A program made the translations under genes and the position numbers. The notes under the pieces are model-generated. The model was not told the DNA's origin. It was given only the letters and a program-made list of their open reading frames with translations, and made no database searches. Of a stretch of DNA of 54,672 nucleotides, positions 1 to 9,285 are shown piece after piece. Within the stretch, counting starts at the first letter, position 1. Every line of letters begins with the position of its first letter. The DNA is from Treponema sp. UBA1793 (GTDB lineage: Bacteria > Spirochaetota > Spirochaetia > Treponematales > Treponemataceae), in contig DCFX01000051.1 of NCBI GenBank assembly GCA_002314445.1, forward strand, positions 1 through 54,672. Reading direction: 5' to 3'.

Positions 1-305
1 TGATTGTGACGGCCGGCGATATGAAGATTGACAACCATAAATTTAAGAAAGAGTTTGCAAAGAAAGCGGAAATGCTTTCTTCCGATGGCGTTGCAGCCCG
101 TACAGGTCATGCAGTCGGAGGTGTTTGTCCGTTCGGCATCCCTGCCGGTGTTGAAGTATATCTTGATGTATCTCTCAGGCGGTTTACGACCGTTTATCCC
201 GCCTGCGGCAGCAGCAACAGTGCGATAGAACTTTCCATCCCGGAACTGGAAAAATATTCTAATTCCGGAAAATGGGTCGACGTCTGTAAATCAAAAGTCT
301 GCTGA
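1..305 (+). CDS. YbaK/EbsC-type aminoacyl-tRNA deacylase, C-terminal part
   Basis: This is the last roughly 100 residues of a YbaK/EbsC (ProX-like) deacylase. The family hydrolyses mischarged tRNAs, typically Cys-tRNA(Pro). The reading frame is open through the left edge of the window, so the N-terminal third is missing. Diagnostic stretches are GHAVGGVCPFG (the family's Gly-rich active-site loop) followed by VYLDVSL and VYPACGSSNSAIEL, which carries the second conserved GSxN-like block. The gene ends in TGA and runs convergently towards the mannan locus, with only about 40 bp between. It looks like a housekeeping gene outside the sugar cluster. The family call is firm; the exact tRNA substrate cannot be read from this fragment. 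Confidence 0.88.
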   Translation, partial: IVTAGDMKIDNHKFKKEFAKKAEMLSSDGVAARTGHAVGGVCPFGIPAGVEVYLDVSLRRFTTVYPACGSSNSAIELSIPELEKYSNSGKWVDVCKSKVC

Positions 306-347
306 CTGCACCGTGGCGGCTAAATCGGTACTCCTTTCGGTGTGGGG

Positions 348-1457
348 TTATTTGTATGTTTTCAAATCCGGCATTTTGTCGAGCGTGATGACGTAGCTGC
401 TGTTGTATACGTCTTTTTTGTGCTGATTGTCGTTATAATATTCGCCGGTCCAGAAGCTGTCTTTTGAGTCAGCTCCTTCCCTGCCGTTTGCATCATTCCA
501 GACCATAAACCATGACCACCATGCTCCGTCGTCTTTCATTTGTCCGGGCGAGGGTATGACGCCGCATTCCGACAGTGCAACTATTTTTGGATTTTTTTCC
601 GGGTCACGGCACATTTTGCTGAATTTATAATAATCGGCAAACTGACTTCCGTAGAATTTCGGGGACGTATATATGTCATCGCCGATAATATCCACGCAGT
701 CGTCGCCGGGGTACCACGTTTTGTCCTGCGCATTCCAGACCCAGAGAAGGTTGTGCAGTTTTTTTATCTGCGTGAAGTACGTGAACATGAGCCGGTACAG
801 CGCGATATATGCTTTGCTGCCGCTTGCACCCCACCAGAACCAGCTGCCGCCTGCTTCATGGAGCGGGCGCCAGAGTACGGGGATGTCTTTATCCTGAAGA
901 ATCGAAAGTTGTCCTGCCATAAAGTCCATATCGCGCATCATGGCATCGTATGCCGCGTGGTTTTCGTATCCGTTTTCCGCGCTTTTCCATTTTTCTGCAT
1001 CAACGTCGTAGGGAATGCGGAAATTTGTGTCTTTCGTATAAAATCCGCCTGTCTCTTTGTTTCTGCCTGTCGGATCACGCCAGTGATACATGAGCTGGAT
1101 GATTCCGCCTTTATTCCACCATGCAGCCGCTTCGTCAATCTGCTTAAGCCCGCTGCCGCTTTTTGCCTGCGCGTTCATGAGATCGTATCCCATAAGCGCA
1201 GGATATTTTCCCGTGTCCCTGTATACGCGTTCCGCCATATCTGTACCGTCGTTCCATGTAAGGTCCATCTGGCCTGCTATGATATGTCTGCCGTAATTGT
1301 CGGCTAGAAATTTCATAAGGCGTTGTGCGCAGGGCCGCGCTTTTGTATCACAGGGCAGGGGGGATACAACTGGTGCCGGCAGCCCGAGGTCAAGGGAGAA
1401 TGCTGTGTTACACATAAGTATTCCTGTAATTAATAATGTATGGATGATTTTTTTCAT
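348..1457 (-). CDS. Exported GH26 endo-beta-1,4-mannanase, single domain
   Basis: This 369-residue GH26 enzyme should cleave internal beta-1,4-mannosidic bonds. A Sec signal peptide covers about residues 1-21 and is followed directly by the catalytic barrel. The acid/base Glu201 lies in WRPLHE (196-201), with the family-typical WFWWG stretch behind it. The nucleophile is Glu297 in ALSECG. The LLWVWN and WYPGD blocks are also canonical. A Cys at residue 16 is not in a good lipobox, so the protein is probably periplasmic or secreted rather than lipidated, although spirochaete lipoboxes are relaxed. GGAGG lies about 7 nt before the ATG. It is the last gene of the minus-strand operon GH130-GH36-GH26-GH26 and is paralogous to its upstream neighbour. 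No obvious terminator follows it. Confidence 0.93.
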   Translation of the reverse strand: MKKIIHTLLITGILMCNTAFSLDLGLPAPVVSPLPCDTKARPCAQRLMKFLADNYGRHIIAGQMDLTWNDGTDMAERVYRDTGKYPALMGYDLMNAQAKSGSGLKQIDEAAAWWNKGGIIQLMYHWRDPTGRNKETGGFYTKDTNFRIPYDVDAEKWKSAENGYENHAAYDAMMRDMDFMAGQLSILQDKDIPVLWRPLHEAGGSWFWWGASGSKAYIALYRLMFTYFTQIKKLHNLLWVWNAQDKTWYPGDDCVDIIGDDIYTSPKFYGSQFADYYKFSKMCRDPEKNPKIVALSECGVIPSPGQMKDDGAWWSWFMVWNDANGREGADSKDSFWTGEYYNDNQHKKDVYNSSYVITLDKMPDLKTYK

Positions 1458-1512
1458 AGAAGTACCTCCGTTTTATATTTGCAGTTTATTTGTGCAGCGG
1501 GTCACATTGCTC

Positions 1513-3006
1513 TCAGTAAGATGTAAGATCGGGAAGCCCGTCGAGCGTGATGACGGAACTGCTGCCGTATACTTCCGCCTTGTGCGAAGCCGTATTGTAA
1601 TAGTCTCCCGACCAGAAATTTGATGGCGAAGTATCTGTCGTTACGGAATTTGAACCGGAATCATAGTCGCCGTCGTTCCAGACCATAAAGTAAGACCACC
1701 ATGCATTATCTGATACGATGTTTGCAGGAGAAGGTATATTCCCTGTTTCGGTAAGTGCAACAAGTTTTCCACCTGATGTGCCGGCATAGCCCTGAAACGT
1801 CGTGAAAGCGGAAATACTGCTTGAATAGTCCTGAGCATCACCGTAAATATCGTCTCCGATGATATCGACATAGTCGTCACCGGGATACCAGTCTGCATTT
1901 TGTGCATTCCATACCCAGATGAGATTGTGCAGAGACTTTGTCTGTGTAAAATAGGTGTACATGAATTTCCACAGCGCAATGTATGATTCTGCATGCTGGA
2001 TGTCGGTCTCTCCGCCATTCCCCCACCAGAACCATGCTGTACCACCCGTGTATTTTCCGATGTTGCCGCTTGCTTCATGGAGCGGACGCCAGAGTACGGG
2101 AACTCCGGCGGTCTGCAGTTCCGCAAGTTCCGCTGCGATAGTATCGAGATCGGAGACCATTTCAGTGTAATCTGAGGAAGTTGTTTCCCATGAATCAGTT
2201 GTTGTATCGTACGGTATTTTGTATGTGGTATATTGACTGGAGTTACCCGACTGCGTATAGAAATAACCGGTCGTTCCGCTTGCTGCCGCAGGATCCCTCC
2301 AGTGCCACATGAATGCGACAATACCGTGTATGCCTGATGCGATAGTCGTTCCGCTGTAATTTTTTCCGTTCCAGAAATTGACTGCACGTTCAGTCTGTTC
2401 ATTTTCAGCGGTGTACCCCATGCTTGTATAATTCATAAAATCAAATCCCATGAGCGCAGGGTATTTTTCTGTGTCGGTATATACCCGGCCGAGCATATTG
2501 CAGTCGTTATTCCATGCGTTTTCCATCTGCCCTGAAATTATTCTGCTGCCGTATATGTCTGTAAGATACTGAAAGAGATGCTGTGCGTTTGCTGTCGCAC
2601 TGGAATCTGACAACGATGCTGCCGGCGATGTTTTTGGAACAGTAATTGTACATGCTGCACTGCACGTTCCACTCACTGCAGTGATTACAACAGATTTGCT
2701 GGTCATGGCCGCATTTATTGCAGTCACGGCAGCTGTAGTTCCACTTCCGCTGACTGTGACATACGCAGTATTGTCGCTTTTCCAGGATACGCCCTCTGTA
2801 CTGTTTGAAGGCGTAAGCGTTGCAGTGAGCGTCAGTGAAGCACCCTTATTTAAAGTGTACGCAGACTGGTTCAGTTTTACTGCTGTTGTTGCAACTGTTG
2901 CTGTTCCCGTCGAATCTGCATTATCAACATTTGTTTTGCATGCTGCCAGAATTACTGCGGCAAGCAGTATGCTGGATGCAGTGACTATACGTACACATTT
3001 GTTCAT
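1513..3006 (-). CDS. Lipoprotein GH26 endo-mannanase with Ig-like (BIG2) domain
   Basis: This is a 497-residue lipid-anchored mannanase. The signal peptide ends in a clear lipobox, LAAC, with Cys23 the lipidation site. Residues about 40-124 form a bacterial Ig-like (BIG2) domain, recognisable by the LNKGASLTLTATL and VSWKSDNTAYVTVS strands, which probably acts as a spacer away from the membrane. The GH26 barrel covers about 138-497. Glu311 in WRPLHE is the acid/base and Glu420 in ALTETG the nucleophile; WFWWG, IWVWNAQN and WYPGDD are conserved. The gene starts 6 bp after the GH36 stop; its AAGGAG lies inside the end of GH36, about 12 nt before the ATG. Whether the anchor faces the cell surface or the periplasm cannot be read here. 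Confidence 0.93.
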   Translation of the reverse strand: MNKCVRIVTASSILLAAVILAACKTNVDNADSTGTATVATTAVKLNQSAYTLNKGASLTLTATLTPSNSTEGVSWKSDNTAYVTVSGSGTTAAVTAINAAMTSKSVVITAVSGTCSAACTITVPKTSPAASLSDSSATANAQHLFQYLTDIYGSRIISGQMENAWNNDCNMLGRVYTDTEKYPALMGFDFMNYTSMGYTAENEQTERAVNFWNGKNYSGTTIASGIHGIVAFMWHWRDPAAASGTTGYFYTQSGNSSQYTTYKIPYDTTTDSWETTSSDYTEMVSDLDTIAAELAELQTAGVPVLWRPLHEASGNIGKYTGGTAWFWWGNGGETDIQHAESYIALWKFMYTYFTQTKSLHNLIWVWNAQNADWYPGDDYVDIIGDDIYGDAQDYSSSISAFTTFQGYAGTSGGKLVALTETGNIPSPANIVSDNAWWSYFMVWNDGDYDSGSNSVTTDTSPSNFWSGDYYNTASHKAEVYGSSSVITLDGLPDLTSY

Positions 3007-3012
3007 TGGTTT

Positions 3013-5223
3013 TTATGTCTCCTTAATGTATATAAGTTTTCCCTGAAAATCCCCCCACATTTGCGGCAGCGTATAACCTGCGTTCATGAGCGTGCTGCCC
3101 GTGAAAGAGTCAGGCATTTCTCGTTTGTCAGCTGCGTCGTCGGGGTATGATACTTTGTACTTTTTATCCGGATCGAGCCCTTTGAAATATAGTTTCCGGC
3201 TGTGGTAATTAGGATGATTGAACACCTGCACGAATGTAACGATAGCTTCCTTTTTGTCCCTGCTTACCGATTCCCAGCAGTCGTATTCGTTGTTTTGTGA
3301 GTATGATGCGACACGGTAATAATCTCCCGTACGCACAAGGCTGTTGAATTTTTTGTAGAGTGCGACTTGTCCCGGAATGAGCGCGCGGTCTTCTGCCGGT
3401 ATTTTGGTAATATCCAGTTCATAACCGAACGTTCCGGACAGCGCAACGTATCCGCGCGTTTTAAAAGGCGTTACGCGGCCGCAGGCATGGTTTGGGCACG
3501 TACTGACGTGTGCGCCCATCGTCGAAAGCGGGTAGACGAGTGCCGTTCCTTCCTGAATGGAAAGTCGTTCGATTGCATCGGTGTCATCGGAGCACCATAT
3601 CTGCGGACTGTAATAGAGCATGCCGGGGTCAAACCTGGCACCGCCGCCTGAGCAGTTTTCAAGAAGAATGTGCGGAAATTCGGTGATAAGGCGTTCCTGC
3701 ATGCTGTATACGGCAAGTACGTACCGGTGGAAAAGCTCGCCCTGTCTGTCTGACGGCAGTGCTGCGCTTCCTATGTCGGCAAGCTGTCTGTTCATATCCC
3801 ACTTTACGTATTCAATGTTTGCGCTGTGAAGAATTTCTGCAACCGAATTATATGCGTAGTCAACCACTTCCGGGCGTGACAGATCGAGTACGTACTGGCT
3901 GCGGCTGAGTCCCGCTGTTCTGCAGGGAATGGCAATCGCCCAGTCAGGGTGGGCGCGGTATAAGTCGCTGTCGGGGGATATCATTTCCGGTTCAAACCAC
4001 ATGCCGAATTTCAATCCGAGTTTATTCACTTCACTGACGAGACGGTTGAGACCACCCTTAAGTTTTTCTTCGTTTACTTTCCAGTCGCCGAGCGAGCAGT
4101 TGTCGCTGTTTCGTTTTCCGAACCAGCCGTCGTCCATAACGAGCATTTCAATTCCGTCTCCGGCCGCTTCCTTTGCAATCGAAATAAGTTTTTCCGTGTC
4201 AAAATTGAAATACGTTGCTTCCCAGTTGTTGAGGAGAACCGGACGCATTTTATCTCTGTATTCACCCCGGATAAGGTGTTCCCTGTATATGTCGTGGTAG
4301 ATGTGCGACATGCCGTTCAAGCCTTCCGGAGAATAGGCGAGAACGACCTGCGGACAGGTAAACGTTCGGCCTTCTTCTAGCTTCCAGCAGAACTCTTCAG
4401 GATTAATTCCCATCAGCAGCCTGACGCTGTTGAACTGATCGACCTGCGCGTCTGCAATGAAATTTCCGGAATATACAAAGCTGAAACCGTATACTTCGCC
4501 TGAATCTTCGTCGGCGTTGTGAGTACATACGGCCATAAACGGATGTTCCTGGTGGCTGTCTTCTCCGCGGATTGAACATACTCCCTGCTTTCCCGGAGTG
4601 AGCGGCCTTCTGTTGATATGGCGTTCGCGCGCCCATGAACCGTGCAGCGTCAATAAATCAAAATTCCGGTTATCCATGTCGAATGAGGCGGAAAGTGCCT
4701 TTGTAAGGTACAGCGGCTCCTTTCCCTTATTGCTTATTCTCACGGCACGGGCAATTGCATCGATTTTTTCATATACAGTGTAGAGGAGTGTGACCTCAAG
4801 TCCCGTAACGTCGTCGCGGCAGAGAAGTTCGAGTGTCGAACAGTCGCGCGTAGTACCTGTAACAGAGGGAAGGCCTTCAAGTTCTGCCGCCCCCTCTGTA
4901 ATTTTGTGAGAGACATACTGAAGGCATACTGCATTATGCCCTCCAACGGTACGTACATTCAGGGCGCTTTCCCTGAAATCCCCTATGCCGCCGCACGGAT
5001 ATTCGCACGGGAATGTATCGTAAAAAGATATCCTTTCCCGCTCATTTTTTGACGGAACAAAAGGGGGTTCGTTAGTGCGCAGCAGATAGGCAGCGTTGCT
5101 TTCCGGGATTTTTTTCCCGTAATATGCATGTCCGGCGAATCCATCCGCAATCGCAATAATATATGACGAATTCGGAGTTTCAAGCGAAAAAACATCATGT
5201 GCCTTATTAAACGAAATACTCAT
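3013..5223 (-). CDS. GH36 alpha-galactosidase, cytoplasmic
   Basis: This 736-residue enzyme is of typical bacterial GH36 length. It removes alpha-1,6-galactosyl branches from galactomanno-oligosaccharides and releases galactose. There is no signal peptide, so it acts after uptake. The N-terminal half is the beta-supersandwich. The barrel carries the nucleophile Asp476 in KWDMNR and the acid/base block WCSDDTDA (about 543-550). LVMDDGWFG, WFEPEMI and LENCSGGG are further GH36 signatures. GGAGG stands just before the ATG. It lies between the GH130 phosphorylase and the mannanases in one operon. The galactose it releases has a partner in the galactokinase gene at 37625, although that gene is in a separate unit. 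Confidence 0.95.
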   Translation of the reverse strand: MSISFNKAHDVFSLETPNSSYIIAIADGFAGHAYYGKKIPESNAAYLLRTNEPPFVPSKNERERISFYDTFPCEYPCGGIGDFRESALNVRTVGGHNAVCLQYVSHKITEGAAELEGLPSVTGTTRDCSTLELLCRDDVTGLEVTLLYTVYEKIDAIARAVRISNKGKEPLYLTKALSASFDMDNRNFDLLTLHGSWARERHINRRPLTPGKQGVCSIRGEDSHQEHPFMAVCTHNADEDSGEVYGFSFVYSGNFIADAQVDQFNSVRLLMGINPEEFCWKLEEGRTFTCPQVVLAYSPEGLNGMSHIYHDIYREHLIRGEYRDKMRPVLLNNWEATYFNFDTEKLISIAKEAAGDGIEMLVMDDGWFGKRNSDNCSLGDWKVNEEKLKGGLNRLVSEVNKLGLKFGMWFEPEMISPDSDLYRAHPDWAIAIPCRTAGLSRSQYVLDLSRPEVVDYAYNSVAEILHSANIEYVKWDMNRQLADIGSAALPSDRQGELFHRYVLAVYSMQERLITEFPHILLENCSGGGARFDPGMLYYSPQIWCSDDTDAIERLSIQEGTALVYPLSTMGAHVSTCPNHACGRVTPFKTRGYVALSGTFGYELDITKIPAEDRALIPGQVALYKKFNSLVRTGDYYRVASYSQNNEYDCWESVSRDKKEAIVTFVQVFNHPNYHSRKLYFKGLDPDKKYKVSYPDDAADKREMPDSFTGSTLMNAGYTLPQMWGDFQGKLIYIKET

Positions 5224-5298
5224 ATAACCTCCGGCAAAAGCCGCTGTCAGTATATACAGAAAAAGTCGGTTCGGTACAGCGGATGCCGTTTACCTCTG

Positions 5299-6315
5299 CT
5301 ACATGAGTCCCTCGTCGCCGTCGAGACCGACTAGTTCACTGTAATCTTTCGTATACTTGATTATTTCGTCGACAGTCGTGAATGCAAGTGCAACGACAGT
5401 GTCTGCCGCGCCGTAAAATATGGCGATGCGCCCTGTTTCCGCGTCGGAGAGCGTTGCTACGGGGAACGCTACATTTGGAACAAACCCTGTTGTCTCATAC
5501 AACTCTTCCGGTGTAAGGCCATATCTTCCGCACCGGTACAGGACTTTCGACGGGCAGTCCCTGTCGAGAATTGCGGAACTGAACGAATAGACGAATCCGG
5601 AGCATGTTGTGGCAACTCCGTGATAGAAAATGAGCCAGCCTTCGTCAGTTTCGATCGGTGCAGGGCCGCATCCTATTTTAATTCCCTGCCACCAGCCGCT
5701 TCCACCTTTCTGCATGACAACTCTGTGTTCACCCCAGTATTTGAGGTCAGGGCTCTGGCTCAGCATGATGTCGCCGAACGGCGTATGTCCCGAGTCGCTC
5801 GGACGGGAAAGCAGGATGTATTTATTGTTTACTTTGCGGGGAAAGAGAACGCCATTCCTGTTGAACGGTAGAAACGGGTTTTCAAGGCGTATAAAGTCTT
5901 TAAAATCCTTTGTGCTGGCAAGTCCTATCGCAGCACCGTCAAAATCTCCGCACCAGATGATGTAATACGTATCGTCAATTTTTACGCAGCGCGGGTCATA
6001 TGCGTAGTAGGGATCCCGCGGATAACCGTTTTCATCATGCATATGAATCATATCATGTTCAAATTCCCAGTGAACTGCATCTTTACTGTGCCCCAGGTAC
6101 AGAAAGGGACGTCCGGTCGTCGTTTCCGCGCGAAAAACACCAAGGAAAGCACCCTGCCACGGGACGACAGCGCTGTTGAATATACGTCCGATGCCTTCTG
6201 CAGGATTGCGCGGAATGACAGGGTTTTGATCATAACGCCATATAGGCAGCTTCCATCCGTCCGGTTTATCCTGCCATGGAATATTTGGTAGATTGTCACC
6301 AAGAATTTTGCTCAT
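5299..6315 (-). CDS. GH130 beta-1,4-manno-oligosaccharide phosphorylase (GH130_2-like)
   Basis: This 338-residue intracellular five-bladed propeller enzyme should phosphorolyse beta-1,4-manno-oligosaccharides from the non-reducing end and give mannose 1-phosphate. The catalytic Asp107 sits in YAYDPR, the GH130 signature. WRYDQNPVIPR, FNSAVVPW, GVFRAET and a GSGWWQG...GCGPAPI region match the GH130_2 type better than GH130_1 mannosylglucose phosphorylase, which has a longer N-terminus. No signal peptide is present, as expected for an enzyme using cytosolic phosphate. It is the first gene of the minus-strand mannan operon: an AGGAG stands 8-9 nt before the ATG and a strong promoter lies 60-90 bp upstream. 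No GH130_1 or mannobiose epimerase is visible nearby. The exact acceptor length preference is not predictable. Confidence 0.9.
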   Translation of the reverse strand: MSKILGDNLPNIPWQDKPDGWKLPIWRYDQNPVIPRNPAEGIGRIFNSAVVPWQGAFLGVFRAETTTGRPFLYLGHSKDAVHWEFEHDMIHMHDENGYPRDPYYAYDPRCVKIDDTYYIIWCGDFDGAAIGLASTKDFKDFIRLENPFLPFNRNGVLFPRKVNNKYILLSRPSDSGHTPFGDIMLSQSPDLKYWGEHRVVMQKGGSGWWQGIKIGCGPAPIETDEGWLIFYHGVATTCSGFVYSFSSAILDRDCPSKVLYRCGRYGLTPEELYETTGFVPNVAFPVATLSDAETGRIAIFYGAADTVVALAFTTVDEIIKYTKDYSELVGLDGDEGLM

Positions 6316-6379
6316 TATCTATCTCCTGTTAGAAAGAATTATAAAAGCATCCAAGCTGCTTTCTTGTATTATTAATTCA

Positions 6380-6408
6380 ATATTAGAAGTTAAAATTGCA
6401 TATGTCAA
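6380..6408 (-). promoter_or_regulatory. Sigma70 promoter of the GH130-GH36-GH26-GH26 operon
   Basis: Read on the minus strand, TTGACA (6408-6403) is followed after exactly 17 nt by TAATAT (6385-6380). This predicts a start near 6373 and a leader of about 58 nt to the GH130 ATG. The palindrome CTAATATTAG (6410-6419) lies just upstream of the -35 box, so AACTAA abuts the promoter. Confidence 0.75.
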
Positions 6409-6529
6409 GCTAATATTAGTTAAAAAATAAGTATTTGTAAAGCATATAACACTTTATTCATGTACTATAATCGGAAGTAATATACTAAAAAATGTGTATA
6501 GATTTAATTATAATAAATTAAAAAAGAAT

Positions 6530-6558
6530 TTGACATATAAACTAAGTAGGCATACAAT
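6530..6558 (+). promoter_or_regulatory. Sigma70 promoter of the outer-membrane barrel and lipoprotein genes
   Basis: TTGACA (6530-6535), 17 nt, TACAAT (6553-6558). The spacer contains AACTAAG and the predicted start region carries the inverted repeat TTAGC-AA-GCTAA (6559-6570). A second TTAGCTAA lies at 6606-6613, just before the ribosome site. Both are candidate operators for the nearby LacI regulator. The 323-bp region 6316-6638 is very AT-rich and holds no gene. Confidence 0.75.
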
Positions 6559-6570
6559 TTAGCAAGCTAA
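6559..6570. promoter_or_regulatory. Inverted repeat at transcription start, candidate operator
   Basis: The sequence TTAGCAAGCTAA is a perfect inverted repeat with a 2-nt centre, placed directly after the -10 box of the barrel promoter. That position would block transcription initiation if bound. The match to a particular regulator is inference only. Confidence 0.45.
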
Positions 6571-6638
6571 TAAGTTTATGTTACTAGAATAATAACTTTA
6601 AATTATTAGCTAAAAATTAAGAGAGGAGGTTCATTATA

Positions 6639-7862
6639 ATGATGAATCGGAAATTAGGCGTAATGGCGCTGATTGCATTCTTTACTGCAGCAGTGGTATT
6701 TGCTGCAGATGTCAGTCTTTCATTCGGGGCTACTGTAAATGCCTGGAGTCATAAGGAAAACTCGGATGGAACTACGTATGACGGGCCAAGTACTCAGTCC
6801 AAAACAAATTTCGCCAGTGACGACTGCGAAAACTTTATCAAAATTTCTGCTTCGGGAGACAAGGCTGGATTTTACACCAGATTGTGGTACGGAAAAAACA
6901 GTAATACCGGCAATAAAACTGTTGGGTATACAACAAGTCTGGTAAATGCGTACAGCAACCTGAGCAGCGACGGCGGCAGCGGTACACCGCTCTGTATCTT
7001 TGATCTTGAAGGATGGGTCCGCCCGTTTGACGACCTTAAAGTGGTTTTGGGAAATAATCTTGGATATTCACCTTTGCAGGAAACTATCAGCTGGAACCCG
7101 ATTGGAAACAAACTTAACGGTTCCACCGGTTTCAGACTTGAATACAGCCCGAATTTCGTACCGGGGCTGACTGTCGCTGCAGCCCAGGCGTTCAACGATA
7201 TGGGTACAGACAACAGTTCCTACAATGCGAATACAGCCGATCAGGAGTATAAAGCACTCGGACAGGGAGGCCTGTCTGTCAAGTATACATATGATACGTT
7301 TACTTTTGCGGCAACGGGAACGTACAATGACTTCCTTGCGAACGTCGGCGGTTCATATGCCAACAGCTGGAAAAACTGGTCAGCCGGAGGCGGCGTTCAG
7401 TGGAACGGTCCGTTCACGCTTATTGCCGGTGCAAGTGCGGAAATCGTAAACAGCAAACTGTACTGTGTACAGGGCGGTGTATTTTATACGCAGTCTGCCG
7501 GCATTTTTACAATCAAACTGTATGATTCTCCGATTTATGTTTCCAAATACGTCGTCGAAGATCAGTTTGCGAACATTGCCAAACTTGATGTTACCGCGCC
7601 GCTGACTGACGTTATCTCCGTTGATTTCCGTGCAAAGCATGCATACAACCGTAATTCAGGTGATGCGAACGGTTATGACACATGGGGCAGTGCAGAGCAG
7701 TTCGTAGAGGGGCACCAGAGTCTTTTTCTTGGCATCCTTTTCCCCTGCACATTCGGTTCAGCACAGTTTATACCGGGCTTCTATATCGATATGACTATGA
7801 ACAAAGATGCAGATGTACTCAAGACGTGGTACATCCCGCTCTCTGTTAAATTTACATTTTAA
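6639..7862 (+). CDS. Outer-membrane beta-barrel (porin-like) protein
   Basis: This 407-residue protein begins with a signal peptide (about 1-22, ending VFAAD). The rest is alternating beta-strand sequence rich in Gly, Asn, Ser and aromatic residues, and it ends in aromatic Phe (VKFTF), the usual C-terminal signature of outer-membrane barrels. I recognise no named family. Its position is telling: it is the first gene divergent from the mannanase operon and is followed by a surface-type lipoprotein. This suggests a pore for manno-oligosaccharide entry, perhaps paired with that lipoprotein, but the function is inference. A strong GAGGAGG ribosome site precedes ATGATG, so the start could be 3 nt further in. 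It is probably made in large amounts. Confidence 0.75.
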   Translation: MMNRKLGVMALIAFFTAAVVFAADVSLSFGATVNAWSHKENSDGTTYDGPSTQSKTNFASDDCENFIKISASGDKAGFYTRLWYGKNSNTGNKTVGYTTSLVNAYSNLSSDGGSGTPLCIFDLEGWVRPFDDLKVVLGNNLGYSPLQETISWNPIGNKLNGSTGFRLEYSPNFVPGLTVAAAQAFNDMGTDNSSYNANTADQEYKALGQGGLSVKYTYDTFTFAATGTYNDFLANVGGSYANSWKNWSAGGGVQWNGPFTLIAGASAEIVNSKLYCVQGGVFYTQSAGIFTIKLYDSPIYVSKYVVEDQFANIAKLDVTAPLTDVISVDFRAKHAYNRNSGDANGYDTWGSAEQFVEGHQSLFLGILFPCTFGSAQFIPGFYIDMTMNKDADVLKTWYIPLSVKFTF

Positions 7863-7882
7863 ATAAGGGAGGAACGACTATA

Positions 7883-9130
7883 ATGAAAAAAATTATAAGA
7901 AATCTAGCCGTTACCGCAGCAGCGGCACTGTTTGCGTTTATTGCAATATCCTGCAGCGGTATGTACGGCGAACCGGAAAGCACTTCGACCAATACGGATA
8001 ATTTATATACTTTGTGGACAGGAAGTGTTGCCAGTGATGATTCGTCATGGCCTTCAATTCTTGTTGACGGCGTGAAAGACGCGATTAATACGAACAGCTA
8101 TGCCCGTGCAGAAATTACGCTTGTTGTAGAACCTACTGCAGCAGGAAAATCTGCCGGATACTATCAGTATTGTGCTGTTCAGTCTGACCAGACGAAACTT
8201 GTTGGTACTGCCGATGCTGTTAATAATAATGGCTGGGAACTTGCAAACGGCTCTGAATCATGGTCATTCATGCCGACTGCAGCTGACTGGTCATATATTA
8301 CGACGACGGGTTTTTATATCAGTGGATGCAACTATAATCTTGTCGGCGTATATCTGAGCAAAGTCGTCCCCGATTACGACAGTGATGTAACAACGACATT
8401 CCCCTATACAAATACGACAGGTTTTGCGACCGGCTCGGAAGGCAATGGCCATATAGCTTTTGCCAACAGTACGATGAAACCTCTTAAAACGACATTTGAT
8501 TCAGGAACACCGGTTACAGTTGCTGTTGAGTATATACTCGATTCGAGCCTGTCTGCAACGAGCGGAACGCTTACCATAAAGACAAATCCTTCGTACGGGG
8601 AAACTGCTGTTACAATTTTGAATAAATCAGTTTCTGCGTCAGGTACGTATACTTTTGATCTTGATGATGAGACAGCAACCCTTTTTGCCACATATGGAAT
8701 GATTGTAAGCGGTACGAACATCCGCATTAAGAGTATTAAGTACAGTGCAATTACACTTGATTTTGCAAAATATACGGGAACAATTCCCTCCGATGCCGTT
8801 TCAAAGACGACGGTTTATTCCAATCCCGTTTATTTGACAACTGATAATGCACATACGTTGCCGTATGTCTGTTCCTGGGGATACGCTGCATATGCAGGTG
8901 CTGCCGTTGGAGATACTGTTTACGTGACTGTTAAACCGACTTCGAGCGGTACTGCCGGACAAATCGGCATCAAGTACGGGTGGACAGACGAAACAACGTA
9001 TCTGACTACGAGTACTACGGATACAGAAGTCTATACCTTTAATGCTACGGCGGCCGCACTTGCAGGCGGATTCGGCGTATCCGGTGATGGGATAACAATT
9101 ACAGCATATCAGGTTGTTCCGGCAAATTAA
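7883..9130 (+). CDS. Lipoprotein with three repeated beta-sandwich modules, possible glycan binder
   Basis: This is a 415-residue lipoprotein: the signal peptide ends in an IAISC lipobox (Cys24). The mature part reads as three similar modules of about 115-120 residues. Each closes with a recognisable pair of strands: GFYISGCNYNLVGVYLS, GMIVSGTNIRIKSIKYS and GFGVSGDGITITAYQV. The closing pattern G-x-x-hydrophobic-x-G-x-x-hydrophobic-T resembles the last strands of small carbohydrate-binding modules, but I cannot assign a CBM family. No catalytic residues are apparent. It lies 20 bp after the barrel gene with its own GGAGG, and a terminator follows, so the two form a transcription unit. A surface mannan-binding role, analogous in logic to a SusD partner, is a hypothesis. 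Confidence 0.7.
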   Translation: MKKIIRNLAVTAAAALFAFIAISCSGMYGEPESTSTNTDNLYTLWTGSVASDDSSWPSILVDGVKDAINTNSYARAEITLVVEPTAAGKSAGYYQYCAVQSDQTKLVGTADAVNNNGWELANGSESWSFMPTAADWSYITTTGFYISGCNYNLVGVYLSKVVPDYDSDVTTTFPYTNTTGFATGSEGNGHIAFANSTMKPLKTTFDSGTPVTVAVEYILDSSLSATSGTLTIKTNPSYGETAVTILNKSVSASGTYTFDLDDETATLFATYGMIVSGTNIRIKSIKYSAITLDFAKYTGTIPSDAVSKTTVYSNPVYLTTDNAHTLPYVCSWGYAAYAGAAVGDTVYVTVKPTSSGTAGQIGIKYGWTDETTYLTTSTTDTEVYTFNATAAALAGGFGVSGDGITITAYQVVPAN

Positions 9131-9285
9131 CAGGAAGCTGCTGCCTGTCCTCTCATTGCGGACCGGCAGCGCTGTCAGAATGGAAATACAGAGCATTTTA
9201 CAACGGAAATTGTTCTGCGTTTTATATATGCGTTGACGGTTCTGCAGGATTCCTCCTTATTCCTTCAGTCCCCGCGTCGTATGTA

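Noticed and set aside
540..1307. A 255-codon plus-strand frame opposite the first GH26 gene
   Set aside because: It is antisense to a gene with intact catalytic motifs, has no ribosome site and reads as low-complexity mirror sequence.
348..3006. Two adjacent GH26 genes considered as a recent tandem duplication
   Set aside because: Lengths, domain content and much of the sequence between motifs differ, so the duplication is old or they were acquired separately.
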